Shown piece after piece: positions 32,526-41,434 of a DNA stretch of 44,983 nucleotides. The stretch lies in assembly GCA_017558175.1 (NCBI GenBank), contig JAFYWH010000150.1, forward strand, positions 1 through 44,983, read 5' to 3'. The notes under the pieces were generated by a model, which worked only from the letters and a program-made list of their open reading frames with translations, had not been told where the DNA came from and did not search any database. The position numbers were made by a program, and so were the translations under genes. The stretch is from Bacteroidaceae bacterium. Its GTDB lineage: Bacteria > Bacteroidota > Bacteroidia > Bacteroidales > Bacteroidaceae. Position 1 is the first letter of the stretch. Each line of letters begins with the position of its first letter.

Positions 32526-34544
32526 TTATTTCAAAATCTCCATTTCCTGCAACAAGTGGTTAGCTCCTGCCAACTTGTCGATGATAAAGAGAGCATAACG
32601 GATATCGAGTGCAATGTTACGGCAAACTACCGGGTCGTAAACTACGTCGCTCATGGTACCTTCCCATACGCGGTCGAAGTTCACACCAATCAAGTTACCT
32701 TCTGCATCGAGCACCGGAGAACCTGAGTTACCACCACTGGTATGGTTGGTTGCAATGAATGCTACAGGCACTGAACCTGCTACTTCCCACTTACCGAAAT
32801 CCTTTGCAGCATAAAGGTCTCTCAAACGTTGCGGGATGTTGTAGTCGTAGATTTCAGGATTATCCTTTTCGATGATACCTGTCAACGATGATACCGGAGT
32901 GTAATAAACAGCATCCGATGGAGAATAACCCTTTACCTTACCATAAGTTACACGGAGGGTTGAGTTAGCATCCGGATAGAAAATCTTACCACCATTGGTA
33001 GCTTCGTTGTATTCCATCTGGCCACGCATATAAGCACGGTAGAGCAAGGTGATTTCCTTGTTTACTTCTGCCAAAGTAGGAGCAATGTTTTCCTTAAAGT
33101 AAGCATTGGTCTTTTCGTAGATTTCAGCAGCCATCGCCAAGTTAGGTTCAGCAGTAAACAATGCATCTGCCCAAGCTTCTACAGAACCGAAGTTCTGGAG
33201 CTGTTCCTTGAAGTAAGGAGACTTGTACTTATCGGCAATGTTCTTATTGTATGCATTGTAAAGAGCGATGAACGATGCCTTGTCAATCGGCATATAGTAG
33301 TCCTTGTAAAACTTCTCTGCACCACGTTGGCCACGACCGGCAAACGAAATGAGTTCTACGGCGTTCAAGGCTTCTGTCTGATAATCCTGTACCAAAGAAA
33401 GTTCTTCGATAGAGCCGTAAAGTTCCTTGAAACGAGCAACCAAACCTTCGTATTCAGGCTTGCCTTGTGCCCATTGGTCGAACTTCGCTTCGAAAGCCTG
33501 CTTGTTTTCTACAGCCTTCAAACGGATGATACCCTTTGCTTCGCCCTGCCACTTCTTCCATGCATTGGCAACACTTGCCTGCTTCGATGCATACTTGATA
33601 CGTACAGCCTGATCCTTGCCCATTTCTTCCTTCTGGATGTTGAGGCGGAGGGTACGCAAAGCAATCTTATGAGGGTTAGAAGTATAAGCTGTATACTTCA
33701 CCGCATCAGAGAAGAGGTATTCGCGAGTAGTTCCCGGGAAACCGTAAACCATAGTGAAATCGCCTTCCTGAATACCCTTTGCATTCACCTTGAAGTGACG
33801 CTTCGGACGGTAAGGTACATTGTTTTCTGAATAAGGAGCCGGTTCGTTGTCTTCGCCAGCATATACACGGAAGAGCGAGAAGTCACCAGTATGGCGTGGC
33901 CACATCCAGTTGTCTGTATCGCCACCGAACTTACCGATTGAGCTTGGAGGAGCACCTACCAAACGAACGTCGGTAAATACCTTGTATACGAACAAGAAGT
34001 ATTGGTTACCATAATAGATAGGCTTTACATTGGCCTTGAGGTTCTTCTTACCCTTGAGAACCTTTTCTTCAATCTTCTTCGAGTTCTTTGCCACGAGTTC
34101 GATGCGCTTTTCTTCAGTCATGTTTGGCTTGTAGCCTTTCAACACTTCGTCAGTCACATCGGTCATGTATTCAAGGAAAGAAACAGTCAAGCCCGGATTT
34201 GGCAATTCTTCAGCCTTAGACATAGCCCAGAAACCGTCCTTCAAATAGTCGTGCTCTACCGAACTATGCGACTGGATTTGGCCGAAACCGCAGTGATGAT
34301 TGGTAATGAGCAAGCCTTCGCCAGAAATCAATTCACCGGTACAGCCACCACCGAAGTGCACTACCGCATCCTTCAACGACGATTGGTTCACACTATAGAT
34401 ATCTTCTGCCGAAAGCTTGAAACCTTGGCTCTGGATATCCTTAATTTTCTTCAAGATTTCAGATGGAAGCCACATACCTTCGTCTGCACGAACTTGCGAT
34501 GCTCCCACAAGAATCAACGCTACTAAGAATAAAAGTTTTTTCAT
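32526..34544 (-). CDS. S46 dipeptidyl-peptidase, DPP11-like (672 aa)
   Basis: This is a second S46 exopeptidase, with signal peptide MKKLLFLVALILVGASQVRA. Catalytic residues are in ITNHHCG (His83/84), HTGDF (Asp221) and GGNSGSPV (Ser607). The S1 residue is Arg625 in NFDRVWEG, the mark of DPP11, which in P. gingivalis cuts after Asp and Glu at P1. At 672 residues it is about 50 shorter than DPP11 of P. gingivalis, with the loss in the helical domain. It is convergent with the DPP7-like gene and separated from it by the accessory block. No clear -7 box lies upstream. Together the two would cover hydrophobic and acidic dipeptides. Confidence 0.9.
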   Translation of the reverse strand: MKKLLFLVALILVGASQVRADEGMWLPSEILKKIKDIQSQGFKLSAEDIYSVNQSSLKDAVVHFGGGCTGELISGEGLLITNHHCGFGQIQSHSSVEHDYLKDGFWAMSKAEELPNPGLTVSFLEYMTDVTDEVLKGYKPNMTEEKRIELVAKNSKKIEEKVLKGKKNLKANVKPIYYGNQYFLFVYKVFTDVRLVGAPPSSIGKFGGDTDNWMWPRHTGDFSLFRVYAGEDNEPAPYSENNVPYRPKRHFKVNAKGIQEGDFTMVYGFPGTTREYLFSDAVKYTAYTSNPHKIALRTLRLNIQKEEMGKDQAVRIKYASKQASVANAWKKWQGEAKGIIRLKAVENKQAFEAKFDQWAQGKPEYEGLVARFKELYGSIEELSLVQDYQTEALNAVELISFAGRGQRGAEKFYKDYYMPIDKASFIALYNAYNKNIADKYKSPYFKEQLQNFGSVEAWADALFTAEPNLAMAAEIYEKTNAYFKENIAPTLAEVNKEITLLYRAYMRGQMEYNEATNGGKIFYPDANSTLRVTYGKVKGYSPSDAVYYTPVSSLTGIIEKDNPEIYDYNIPQRLRDLYAAKDFGKWEVAGSVPVAFIATNHTSGGNSGSPVLDAEGNLIGVNFDRVWEGTMSDVVYDPVVCRNIALDIRYALFIIDKLAGANHLLQEMEILK

Positions 34545-34579
34545 ATTGTAATAGATTAAAATTGTAAATTCTTCTTTTT

Positions 34580-34685
34580 AATCCCCCTTGCGAAGGGGGC
34601 AGGGGGATGTTCCATTAGTTCTTCCCTAACAATAGGGATATCCGAACCTTACGGGACATCCCCCTACCCCCTTCATAAGGGGGAT
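34580..34685. repeat. Palindromic GGGGGAT intergenic repeat, copy 4
   Basis: It has the same layout as copies 1-3: ATCCCCCTT-GCG-AAGGGGG, GGGGGATGTT, 43-nt spacer, ACATCCCCC and a CCCCCTT-CAT-AAGGGGG hairpin. It lies between the 113-aa membrane protein gene and the start of DPP11, with both genes on the minus strand. Confidence 0.85.
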
Positions 34686-34693
34686 TCCTTCTT

Positions 34694-35035
34694 TTATTTA
34701 TTTTCCTTCTCCAATTCCGAAGGGATGCGGTATGCGGTATACAACTGAATAACAGCTGCTACACTGAGACAAAGCACCCACTCGTTATAACGGGTTACAA
34801 ACATCAGCACGCCTGCAAACACCAACAACACGGCACCCAGAATCTGTTGTCGGCGAAGGCGACGGATAATCAGATTCTTTCCTTCGTATCGGCTCATGAC
34901 CTGCACATAGGCAAAGAACACGGCTCCTATGGTATATAGATAAGGTGAAAGTTCCCAACGGGTAATGTGAAGCATGGCTCCTACAAGCAACAACACAGCT
35001 CCCACCACTTGAATCAATTGATAGGCCTTATTCAT
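34694..35035 (-). CDS. Small four-helix membrane protein of unknown function (113 aa)
   Basis: Four hydrophobic helices are visible (about 7-21, 32-47, 64-80 and 86-101), with a basic loop between helices 2 and 3 (KNLIIRRLRRQQI). No named domain is recognised. Its ATG shares a base with the TAA of the FtsB/DivIC-like gene upstream (TAATG), so it is translationally coupled. This suggests a role at the membrane with cell division or envelope proteins, but nothing more can be said. Confidence 0.8.
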   Translation of the reverse strand: MNKAYQLIQVVGAVLLLVGAMLHITRWELSPYLYTIGAVFFAYVQVMSRYEGKNLIIRRLRRQQILGAVLLVFAGVLMFVTRYNEWVLCLSVAAVIQLYTAYRIPSELEKENK

Positions 35036-35331
35036 TATTCTTCAAAGATAAAAACGTCTTCATTCGGTTTCTTCATCAAGTATTTCTCACGAGCAACCTT
35101 CTCCATGGCTTCCGGATTGTTCATCAACTCCTTCAAAGTACGGGTATCTTCCTCATACTGCTTGCGATATTTCTCAATTTCACTGGTCAAGGCATTGATT
35201 TCCCGGCGATGCTTGGCACGCTGAATCAAGCTGTTTTCATCGAGGAAAACAATGACAACCCCAAACAGCGCAATCGTAATCAAATACTTGTGCTGACGAA
35301 TATATTTCCAGACGGTTCCTAATTTACTCAT
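35035..35331 (-). CDS. FtsB/DivIC-like septum formation initiator (98 aa)
   Basis: The short cytoplasmic tail, one membrane helix (about 15-31), periplasmic coiled coil (RAKHRREINALTSEIEKYRK) and the EKVAREKYLMKKPNEDVF ending match the septum formation initiator family, part of the FtsBLQ division complex. The start at 35331 (MSKLGTVWKYIRQH) is preferred over 35358, because the -7 box TATCTTTG at 35356-35363 would fall inside a longer reading. It is divergent from dnaX and coupled to the 113-aa gene. Confidence 0.88.
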   Translation of the reverse strand: MSKLGTVWKYIRQHKYLITIALFGVVIVFLDENSLIQRAKHRREINALTSEIEKYRKQYEEDTRTLKELMNNPEAMEKVAREKYLMKKPNEDVFIFEE

Positions 35332-35355
35332 AGAAAAATCTTTTTGCTTTTGGTG

Positions 35356-35363
35356 CAAAGATA
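35356..35363 (-). promoter_or_regulatory. -7 box of the FtsB-like gene
   Basis: The minus strand reads TATCTTTG, an exact TAnnTTTG match, 25 nt upstream of the ATG at 35331. It lies 13 bp from the dnaX -7 box, back to back. Confidence 0.65.
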
Positions 35364-35375
35364 CAATTTATTATG

Positions 35376-35383
35376 TACATTTG
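35376..35383 (+). promoter_or_regulatory. -7 box of dnaX
   Basis: TACATTTG is an exact TAnnTTTG match, 32 nt before the ATG at 35416. A TTTTGG at 35348-35353 lies near the expected -33 position. Confidence 0.65.
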
Positions 35384-35415
35384 CAGATATTATTCTGTAT
35401 AAAAATATCCGACCT

Positions 35416-37161
35416 ATGGAAAACTATATCGTATCGGCACGCAAATACCGCCCCAGTACCTTCGACTCGGTGGTGGGACAACGTGCTCTGACGACTACCC
35501 TGAAAAATGCCATTGCTACCGGCAAATTGGCACATGCCTACCTGTTCTGCGGTCCGCGCGGTGTGGGAAAGACCACTTGTGCCCGTATCTTTGCCAAGAC
35601 CATCAACTGCCTCTCACCGGCAGCCAATGGGGAAGCTTGCAACCAATGCGAATCGTGCATGGCATTCAACGAGCAGCGCTCGTACAACATACACGAACTC
35701 GATGCTGCATCGAACAACTCGGTGGACGATATCCGTTCCCTGATTGACCAGGTACGCATCCCGCCACAAATCGGCAAGTACAAGGTGTATATCATCGACG
35801 AGGTTCACATGCTTTCGCAATCGGCCTTCAATGCATTCTTGAAGACATTGGAAGAACCGCCTCATCATGCCATCTTTATCTTGGCTACTACCGAGAAGCA
35901 TAAGATTCTGCCTACCATCTTGAGCCGATGCCAGATTTATGACTTCAACCGCATCAATGTGCAGGATGCCGTAGCACACTTGCAATATGTGGCCGAGAAG
36001 GAAGGTATCCATGCAGAACCGGAAGCACTGACAGTCATTGCCCAAAAGGCGGATGGGGGTATGCGCGATGCACTCTCCATCTTCGACCAAGTAAGCAGCT
36101 TCACCGGAGGAAATATCACCTACCAGGGAACCATCGAGAACCTGAATGTACTGGATTACGAATATTATTTCCGCTTGGTAGACTATTTTTTGGAAAACAA
36201 GGTTTCGGAAACCATGATATTGCTGAACGATGTACTGCGCAAAGGCTTCGATGCCCACCATTTCATGACCGGGATGGCTTCGCACCTTCGCGATGTGTTG
36301 GTAAGCAAGGATCCAGCTACCCTGCCCCTATTGGAAGTAGGTGCAAGCATCCGCGAACGCTATATGCAACAGGCACAGAAGTGCGACCCAAAGTTCCTGT
36401 ATCGCGCCATGAAGCTTTGCAATGATTGCGACTTGAACTACCGAACCAGCAAGAACAAGCGTTTGCTCGTGGAGTTGACATTGATACAATGTGCCCAACT
36501 CACCTTGCCGGATGCAGACGACATCATTGGTGGGCGTAGCCCTAAGAGAAAATTAAAACCCCTGTTTAAGCAGCTGGCGGTAGCTCCTACCGTTGCACAA
36601 CCCCAGCCTCAGGCAGGGGATGTAGCTGCCCGAAAGAGTCCGCTACCGGAACTGAAGGAAGAGAAACGGAAGATTCCAGTCATCAAGGCCGGACAGATAG
36701 GCATGTCCATCCGTCACCGGACGACACAAGAAGAGCCTGCCAAAGTGACTCAACCGGTAACCAATGCTCCTACTGCGAACCAAGCAGAGTACGAAGACTA
36801 TATGTTCAACGAAAAGGACTTGGGTTTCTATTGGCGAGACTTTGCCCAGAAACTCCCGGTAGAAGAGAAAGCCAATGCAGCCCGCATGATGAACATGCAC
36901 CCAAAATTGCTGAACAATACGACTTTTGAAGTAGGTGTAGACAATGGAATGGTGGAAAAATACATGCAACAGCTATTACCAAGCATTCAGCAACACCTTC
37001 GTGAGAACTTGCACAACCGGAAGATAACTATGACCATCCGTGTATTGGAAGCTCAAGAAGTAATCCGTGCATACAGCCCGGGAGAACGTTTCCAGCTGAT
37101 GAGCCAAAAGAATCCGAAGCTACTGAAATTGAAAGAAGTGTTTGGATTGGAGCTGGGATAA
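35416..37161 (+). CDS. dnaX: DNA polymerase III subunit gamma/tau (581 aa)
   Basis: DnaX is the clamp-loader ATPase of the replisome. Residues 46-53 are the Walker A (GPRGVGKT), followed by four zinc-binding cysteines (NCLSP through CNQCESC), the DEVHMLS Walker B and the sensor-1 region LATTEKHKILPTILSRC. A Pro/Gln-rich linker and a tau-like C-terminal part follow. The start MENYIVSARKYRP at 35416 is standard for the family; a longer frame from 35344 would run through the promoter. No A-rich slippery stretch for a short gamma form was noticed. It is divergent from the FtsB-like gene. Confidence 0.95.
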   Translation: MENYIVSARKYRPSTFDSVVGQRALTTTLKNAIATGKLAHAYLFCGPRGVGKTTCARIFAKTINCLSPAANGEACNQCESCMAFNEQRSYNIHELDAASNNSVDDIRSLIDQVRIPPQIGKYKVYIIDEVHMLSQSAFNAFLKTLEEPPHHAIFILATTEKHKILPTILSRCQIYDFNRINVQDAVAHLQYVAEKEGIHAEPEALTVIAQKADGGMRDALSIFDQVSSFTGGNITYQGTIENLNVLDYEYYFRLVDYFLENKVSETMILLNDVLRKGFDAHHFMTGMASHLRDVLVSKDPATLPLLEVGASIRERYMQQAQKCDPKFLYRAMKLCNDCDLNYRTSKNKRLLVELTLIQCAQLTLPDADDIIGGRSPKRKLKPLFKQLAVAPTVAQPQPQAGDVAARKSPLPELKEEKRKIPVIKAGQIGMSIRHRTTQEEPAKVTQPVTNAPTANQAEYEDYMFNEKDLGFYWRDFAQKLPVEEKANAARMMNMHPKLLNNTTFEVGVDNGMVEKYMQQLLPSIQQHLRENLHNRKITMTIRVLEAQEVIRAYSPGERFQLMSQKNPKLLKLKEVFGLELG

Positions 37162-37169
37162 CACCCAAT

Positions 37170-37192
37170 CATCCCCCTTACGAAGGGGGATT
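37170..37192. repeat. Half copy of the GGGGGAT repeat
   Basis: Only one hairpin (ATCCCCCTT-ACG-AAGGGGGAT) is present, without the spacer and second arm. It lies between the dnaX stop and the shared terminator, and may be a remnant of a full copy or a solo unit. Confidence 0.7.
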
Positions 37193-37205
37193 ACATACCT
37201 AAAAG

Positions 37206-37230
37206 AAAAGCTCCCGATTGGGAGCTTTTT
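37206..37230. terminator. Bidirectional terminator between dnaX and the porin
   Basis: AAAAGCTCCC (37206-37215) pairs perfectly with GGGAGCTTTT (37220-37229) around a GATT tetraloop, with a T run on one side and an A run on the other. Confidence 0.9.
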
Positions 37231-37239
37231 CTTTATCTA

Positions 37240-38502
37240 TTAGAATGAGTAAGTAGCACTCAAAACCAAGCGGTTATTGCCTACCGCATGAGTATCGATT
37301 ACCTTACCGTCTTTCTGAGTTGTACCATAGTCAGCAGAAGTGTAGTTATATTCTGCACCAATCTTCCAGTGAGGAACATTGTAAGTCAATTCGAAAGTAC
37401 CTGTCCACAACTGGTCGATGTTAGTACCTGTACCATATACGGTAGAGCTGATCATATCGTCGGCAGTACCCAAGTTCTTGATGTAACCTACGAAGATACC
37501 CGGCTTCCACTTCTTACCATAAACAATGTTGATCCAATTGCTTGAATTGCGGAACGGAGTATATTCTCTTTCGCCAGTCTTAGCATCTTCGGCCTTGATA
37601 CCATAACCACCCAACATAGAAGTGTGAGTGAAGTTAGAACCCAACACACTCTTGGCAGCAAAGAACAACTTATCCTTCTGGTACTTCACATGAGCTTCGT
37701 ATGAAAGAGTTGTAAGGCGTTCGTCTACCTTGAAAGTGCTGCCATCACCACCAATTGCCTTAGTACGTGGAGCGATAGTAAGCAAGTCCATACCTACACC
37801 GGCAATCCATCCGTTTGCCTTGTAATCCAAGCCCAAAGCCAATTCAGGAACATTGGCATTCTTGTGCGGATACTGTGTACGAGCATTGCCCTTACCTGTA
37901 CCATCATCAGCCGAAGGACCGTGTGACTTGAACTGTGATTGCCATACAGCTGCTGCCTGCAACTGGAGCGCACCGCTATTATGACGGTAACGGATCTGCG
38001 GAGCACGACCGAACGGCTGGAATGGAGAACCTGTATTCAAGTTCAAGATCTGTGGAGATACATCGCCAAAGAACGGGTGCGAAGTCTGACCCACCAATAC
38101 CTTATTCTTACCCCAATCGAAATTGAAATAAGCATGACGCAAACGGAGAGCCGACAAGTTATCGTTGCCGTTACCACGGAAGTCGAATTCAATCTTAGCC
38201 GATGTCTTTGCCTTACCAATCATAGGACCAGCGAAGTCAAAGCCCATACGAGAATATACAGCATACATGTTACTGCTTGGTGAACCATTGATGTCGTTGC
38301 CATTAGCATCGAACACTTCATCCTTCGGGTAAGAATAGAACAAACCGTCTACCGATTCTGTATTGGCACGGCTATTGTAGAAGATATCCGTACGAACATG
38401 ACCATAAATCTTAAGGTTTACATCCTTACTCAACTTAATCTGCGCCATACCGCTCACGGCAACCAACGCAGCCATTAAAGACAATGTAATTTTCTTCATC
38501 AC
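37240..38502 (-). CDS. Outer-membrane beta-barrel porin (420 aa)
   Basis: After a signal peptide ending at about GMAQ (residues 18-21), alternating beta-strand segments run to a C-terminal aromatic (ATYSF), as in outer-membrane barrels of the DcaP-like group. Examples are LKIYGHVRTDIFYN, SRMGFDFAGP, AKIEFDFRGN and WKIGAEYNYTSADYG. It probably forms a substrate-selective or general diffusion pore. The substrate is unknown. Strong codon bias suggests high expression. It is upstream of the shared terminator with dnaX. Confidence 0.82.
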   Translation of the reverse strand: MMKKITLSLMAALVAVSGMAQIKLSKDVNLKIYGHVRTDIFYNSRANTESVDGLFYSYPKDEVFDANGNDINGSPSSNMYAVYSRMGFDFAGPMIGKAKTSAKIEFDFRGNGNDNLSALRLRHAYFNFDWGKNKVLVGQTSHPFFGDVSPQILNLNTGSPFQPFGRAPQIRYRHNSGALQLQAAAVWQSQFKSHGPSADDGTGKGNARTQYPHKNANVPELALGLDYKANGWIAGVGMDLLTIAPRTKAIGGDGSTFKVDERLTTLSYEAHVKYQKDKLFFAAKSVLGSNFTHTSMLGGYGIKAEDAKTGEREYTPFRNSSNWINIVYGKKWKPGIFVGYIKNLGTADDMISSTVYGTGTNIDQLWTGTFELTYNVPHWKIGAEYNYTSADYGTTQKDGKVIDTHAVGNNRLVLSATYSF

Positions 38503-38528
38503 TCTTTTGTTATTTTATAAATGCGGTG

Positions 38529-38536
38529 CAAAATTA
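38529..38536 (-). promoter_or_regulatory. -7 box of the porin gene
   Basis: The minus strand reads TAATTTTG, an exact TAnnTTTG match, 26 nt upstream of the porin start. A TTGTTG (38555-38560) lies about 18 nt further upstream as a possible -33. It overlaps the spacer just after the TlpA-like gene. Confidence 0.55.
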
Positions 38537-38547
38537 CGCAATTTATC

Positions 38548-39546
38548 TTATTTCAACAATTCTTCGAGCTTATTATGCAATTCTTCGCCTTCCAAACCTA
38601 CTGAAACAATCTTTCCTTCCGGGTCGATAAGGAAGCTCATCGGAATCCAGCGGATGCAATAAAGCACAGCTGCATCCGAGCTCCAGTACTTCAAGTCGGA
38701 TACCTGAGTCCATGTCAAGCCATCTTTTTCGATAGCAGCCAACCACTGGTCACGGTTACGGTCGAGCGATACACCCAACACGGCAAAGTTCTTGTCCTTG
38801 TACTTGTTCCATGCAGCTACAATGTTCGGATTTTCCTTGCGGCAGTCCGGACACCAAGCAGCCCAGAAATCTACCAATACATACTTGCCACGGAACGAAG
38901 AGAGGCTTACCGGATTGCCATCCACATCAGGCAATGTGAAGTCTGGAGCAACCGAACCTACCTGCACCTTTTCCATGCGGTCGATCATGCTTTCAATCTG
39001 TTTCACATATTCAGTACCTGCTAATGATGCATCGAACTTGGCACGAGCTGCCTTCATACCTTCCAAATCGAGCTTATAAGCAAAATCCTTCACCACGAAA
39101 TAGGCAGCTACTGGTGAAGACGGATGAGCAGCCAACAAGCTATCCAAGCTATAGCCCTTGGCACGGGTAATCTTGGCATTGCGCATATAGATATCGTTGG
39201 CTTCTGAACCGGTGATGTTCAATTCCTTACCCGATTCGTTCATGCTCACCTGCATGGCATCGTTGTCCAAGAAGAACACCATCGGGCGATTGCTTTCCTT
39301 CTTGGTAGTCAATCCGTGTGCCAAAGCTTCCGGAGCAACACCCTCGAAACGGAACTTGCCATCGACAATGACAGCCGAATCGACATCAATAAACGACTTG
39401 TCCACATACTTCTTCAAGTACATGACACCTTCATTCACATCGGCTACCTGACCATCAATCACATAACCCTTCTTTTCTGCGGTGCAAGAAGTCATAGCCA
39501 ACATAGCCATAGCTCCTGCCATCATAACGTTTGCAAACTTTCCCAT
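38548..39546 (-). CDS. TlpA-like thiol-disulfide oxidoreductase with N-terminal DUF4369 (332 aa)
   Basis: A lipoprotein signal (lipobox AMTSC, Cys21) is followed by DUF4369 (about 25-130), a helical linker and an AhpC/TSA-type thioredoxin fold (about 195-332). The redox motif is CPDC (WAAWCPDCRKENP). The cis-proline region is IPMSFLID. TlpA-like proteins act in the periplasm on disulfides, for example in cytochrome c maturation or sulfur stress. The exact partner is unknown, although a DsbD-like electron donor lies 5 kb away at 43863. It overlaps no other gene. Confidence 0.88.
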   Translation of the reverse strand: MGKFANVMMAGAMAMLAMTSCTAEKKGYVIDGQVADVNEGVMYLKKYVDKSFIDVDSAVIVDGKFRFEGVAPEALAHGLTTKKESNRPMVFFLDNDAMQVSMNESGKELNITGSEANDIYMRNAKITRAKGYSLDSLLAAHPSSPVAAYFVVKDFAYKLDLEGMKAARAKFDASLAGTEYVKQIESMIDRMEKVQVGSVAPDFTLPDVDGNPVSLSSFRGKYVLVDFWAAWCPDCRKENPNIVAAWNKYKDKNFAVLGVSLDRNRDQWLAAIEKDGLTWTQVSDLKYWSSDAAVLYCIRWIPMSFLIDPEGKIVSVGLEGEELHNKLEELLK

Positions 39547-39563
39547 AATTCTATAGTTTCTAT

Positions 39564-39592
39564 TTTGGCTTCAAAAATAATGATTATATTTG
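39564..39592 (+). promoter_or_regulatory. Promoter of the DAACS symporter
   Basis: TTTG (39564-39567) and TATATTTG (39585-39592) are separated by 17 nt, two short of the 19-21 norm. It overlaps the divergent promoter of the TlpA-like gene. Confidence 0.6.
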
Positions 39593-39603
39593 CACCGTCC
39601 AAT
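39572..39603 (-). promoter_or_regulatory. Promoter of the TlpA-like gene
   Basis: The minus strand has TATTTTTG (39579-39572), an exact -7 match, with TTGG about 20 nt upstream. It lies 26 nt before the start at 39546 and is interleaved with the symporter promoter. Confidence 0.6.
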
Positions 39604-39617
39604 ATAATTCAGTAAAA

Positions 39618-40784
39618 ATGAAAAAGTTTCTCAACAACACGATTGTACAGCTGCTTATAGCTGTTACCATAGGTATCGTGAGCGGTTTCTATGTAGACGG
39701 CACGGTACTTAGCGCCATTGTGAGCCTCAAGCATGTCAGTGGCCAAGTGATTTTCTTTTTGGTACCCTTGATTATCTTGGGTTTCATCGCTCCTTCCATC
39801 GCACACTTGCGCAGCAATGCTTCGAAGATGTTGCTTTTTGCATTCGGTATTGCCTATCTATCTTCTGTGGGAGCATCATTCTTTGGAGCAGCCGTAGGTT
39901 ATCAAGTGATTCCTCATTTGGACATTGCCTCGGATGCCAATGCGCTGAAAGCTTTGCCTGAAAACATGCTGAAAATAGACATTCCACCAGTGATGAATGT
40001 CATGACAGCTTTGGTATTGGCAGCCTTGATTGGTTTGGCTACCGCATGGGTAAAATCGGATGAGTTTGTACGCTTGCTCGATACTTTCCAGAAAATGGTA
40101 TTGGAATTGGTTAAGAAAGTATTGTTGCCTGTGCTTCCGGTATTTATCTTCGCTAACTTCTGCATTTTGAGCTATCAAGGAGCTGTGACTAAACAATTGC
40201 CAGTCTTCCTGTCCATCTTGTTGGTGGTCATCGTTTGCCATTACATCTGGTTGGGATTGCTTTATGGCATTGCTGCCCTCTACTCCCGCAAAAACAGTTG
40301 GAAGGTATTGAAGTATTATGGTCCTGCTTATCTTACCGCATTGGGAACCATGTCTTCGGCAGCTACATTGGGTGTTGCCTTGAATTGTGCCCACAAGAGC
40401 CCGGTATTGAGAAAAGAAATCAGCGACGTTACCGTACCTTTGTTTGCCAACATCCACCTTTGCGGTTCCATTCTGACTGAAACCGTGTTTGTAATGACCG
40501 TTTCGCAATTGCTTTATGGTACCATGCCAAGCCTATTCACCCTTACCTTATTTATATTATTATTAGGATTGTTTGCCATCGGTGCACCGGGCGTTCCTGG
40601 CGGAACCGTATTGGCTTCATTGGGCTTGATTATCTCTGTATTGCAATTCGATGAAGCGGGAACAGCTTTATTGCTCACCATCTTCGCTTTGCAAGATAGC
40701 TTCGGAACAGCATGTAATGTGGCCGGCGACGGAGCACTTACACTGATTACCGATACATACGAAAAGAAAATAGCTGAATCCTAA
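39618..40784 (+). CDS. DAACS-family dicarboxylate/amino acid:cation symporter (388 aa)
   Basis: The sequence has about eight membrane helices and two re-entrant segments typical of Na+/H+-coupled glutamate/aspartate or dicarboxylate symporters. Diagnostic pieces are FFLVPLIILGFIAPSIAHL, TALGTMSSAATLGVALN (hairpin 1) and LFALGAPGVPGGTVLAS-like IGAPGVPGGTVLASLG (hairpin 2), then DSFGTACNVAGDGALTL. The substrate is not certain; serine/threonine relatives have similar motifs. It acts in the inner membrane. Its last codons and TAA lie within a terminator hairpin. Confidence 0.9.
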   Translation: MKKFLNNTIVQLLIAVTIGIVSGFYVDGTVLSAIVSLKHVSGQVIFFLVPLIILGFIAPSIAHLRSNASKMLLFAFGIAYLSSVGASFFGAAVGYQVIPHLDIASDANALKALPENMLKIDIPPVMNVMTALVLAALIGLATAWVKSDEFVRLLDTFQKMVLELVKKVLLPVLPVFIFANFCILSYQGAVTKQLPVFLSILLVVIVCHYIWLGLLYGIAALYSRKNSWKVLKYYGPAYLTALGTMSSAATLGVALNCAHKSPVLRKEISDVTVPLFANIHLCGSILTETVFVMTVSQLLYGTMPSLFTLTLFILLLGLFAIGAPGVPGGTVLASLGLIISVLQFDEAGTALLLTIFALQDSFGTACNVAGDGALTLITDTYEKKIAES

Positions 40785-40800
40785 GATTCAGCTATTTTTC
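40768..40800. terminator. Bidirectional terminator with the symporter stop codon in its loop
   Basis: AAATAGCTGAATC (40768-40780) pairs with GATTCAGCTATTT (40785-40797) around a CTAA loop, which holds the symporter TAA (40782-40784). It also ends the convergent PepSY-like gene. Confidence 0.88.
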
Positions 40801-40812
40801 TTTATTCCTATC

Positions 40813-41253
40813 TCATCTGTCGATGTCGATAACGTTCATCTTCTTGTCGAACTCTATTTCGAATCCGTTGCTCAAGTCTACTTCATATCCCTTGCGATCG
40901 GTTACCTCGATTTTTACCACTTTGCCATCAGGATATTGTTGAGATACGTATTTCTGGATGGCTACCGGAATGACTTCTGCCGGAACTTGAGTGTGTTTGC
41001 ACTCCACCTTCATCCATTGGCCTTTCTTATTGAATTCTACCTTATCGCCATTGGTAAAGATTACTTCGTAGCTCTTGTCCAGCAACTCTGTTTCCATCTT
41101 GGCTAATGCAACCGATTGATTGGCAAAATGCTTGTGGATGAACTGCTGAGCCACTTGCGGCATTTGGGATATTTGAATAGGCTTATCATTATCAGCCCAT
41201 GCAGTAACACTCATGATCAACATGCTCACGAATAAAATTGTCCATTTTTTCAT
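40813..41253 (-). CDS. PepSY-like periplasmic protein (146 aa)
   Basis: A signal peptide (MKKWTILFVSMLIMSVTAWA) precedes two tandem PepSY-like (PF11396-type) units, about 25-80 and 85-146. Typical pieces are SYEVIFTNGDKVEFNKKGQW and GYEVDLSNGFEIEFDKKMN. These proteins are small secreted binding proteins of unknown ligand, common in Bacteroides. It has a well-placed promoter and a shared terminator, so it is transcribed singly. Confidence 0.85.
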   Translation of the reverse strand: MKKWTILFVSMLIMSVTAWADNDKPIQISQMPQVAQQFIHKHFANQSVALAKMETELLDKSYEVIFTNGDKVEFNKKGQWMKVECKHTQVPAEVIPVAIQKYVSQQYPDGKVVKIEVTDRKGYEVDLSNGFEIEFDKKMNVIDIDR

Positions 41254-41297
41254 ACTCTTCGTTTTAAGGATTTATATTTTGGTCTCATTTTCTACAA

Positions 41298-41331
41298 CAA
41301 AAATAAGAATTTGTTCCGAAAAGACAACAAA
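41298..41331 (-). promoter_or_regulatory. Promoter of the PepSY-like gene
   Basis: On the minus strand TTTG (41331-41328) and TATTTTTG (41305-41298) lie 22 nt apart, about 45 nt before the ATG at 41253. Confidence 0.6.
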
Positions 41332-41434
41332 CTGAATCTGTATTTGTCAGTTTTTATCTTTATTTTCAATCTTTTATAAATAAGCCTTTATCTTTATTTC
41401 AAAGAAAAGGCTCGTTCTAAAATCGTTCATCATT

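Noticed and set aside
35700-36600. Programmed frameshift for a short gamma form within dnaX
   Set aside because: No A-AAA-AAG type run was noticed in the region where a gamma-form stop would be expected.
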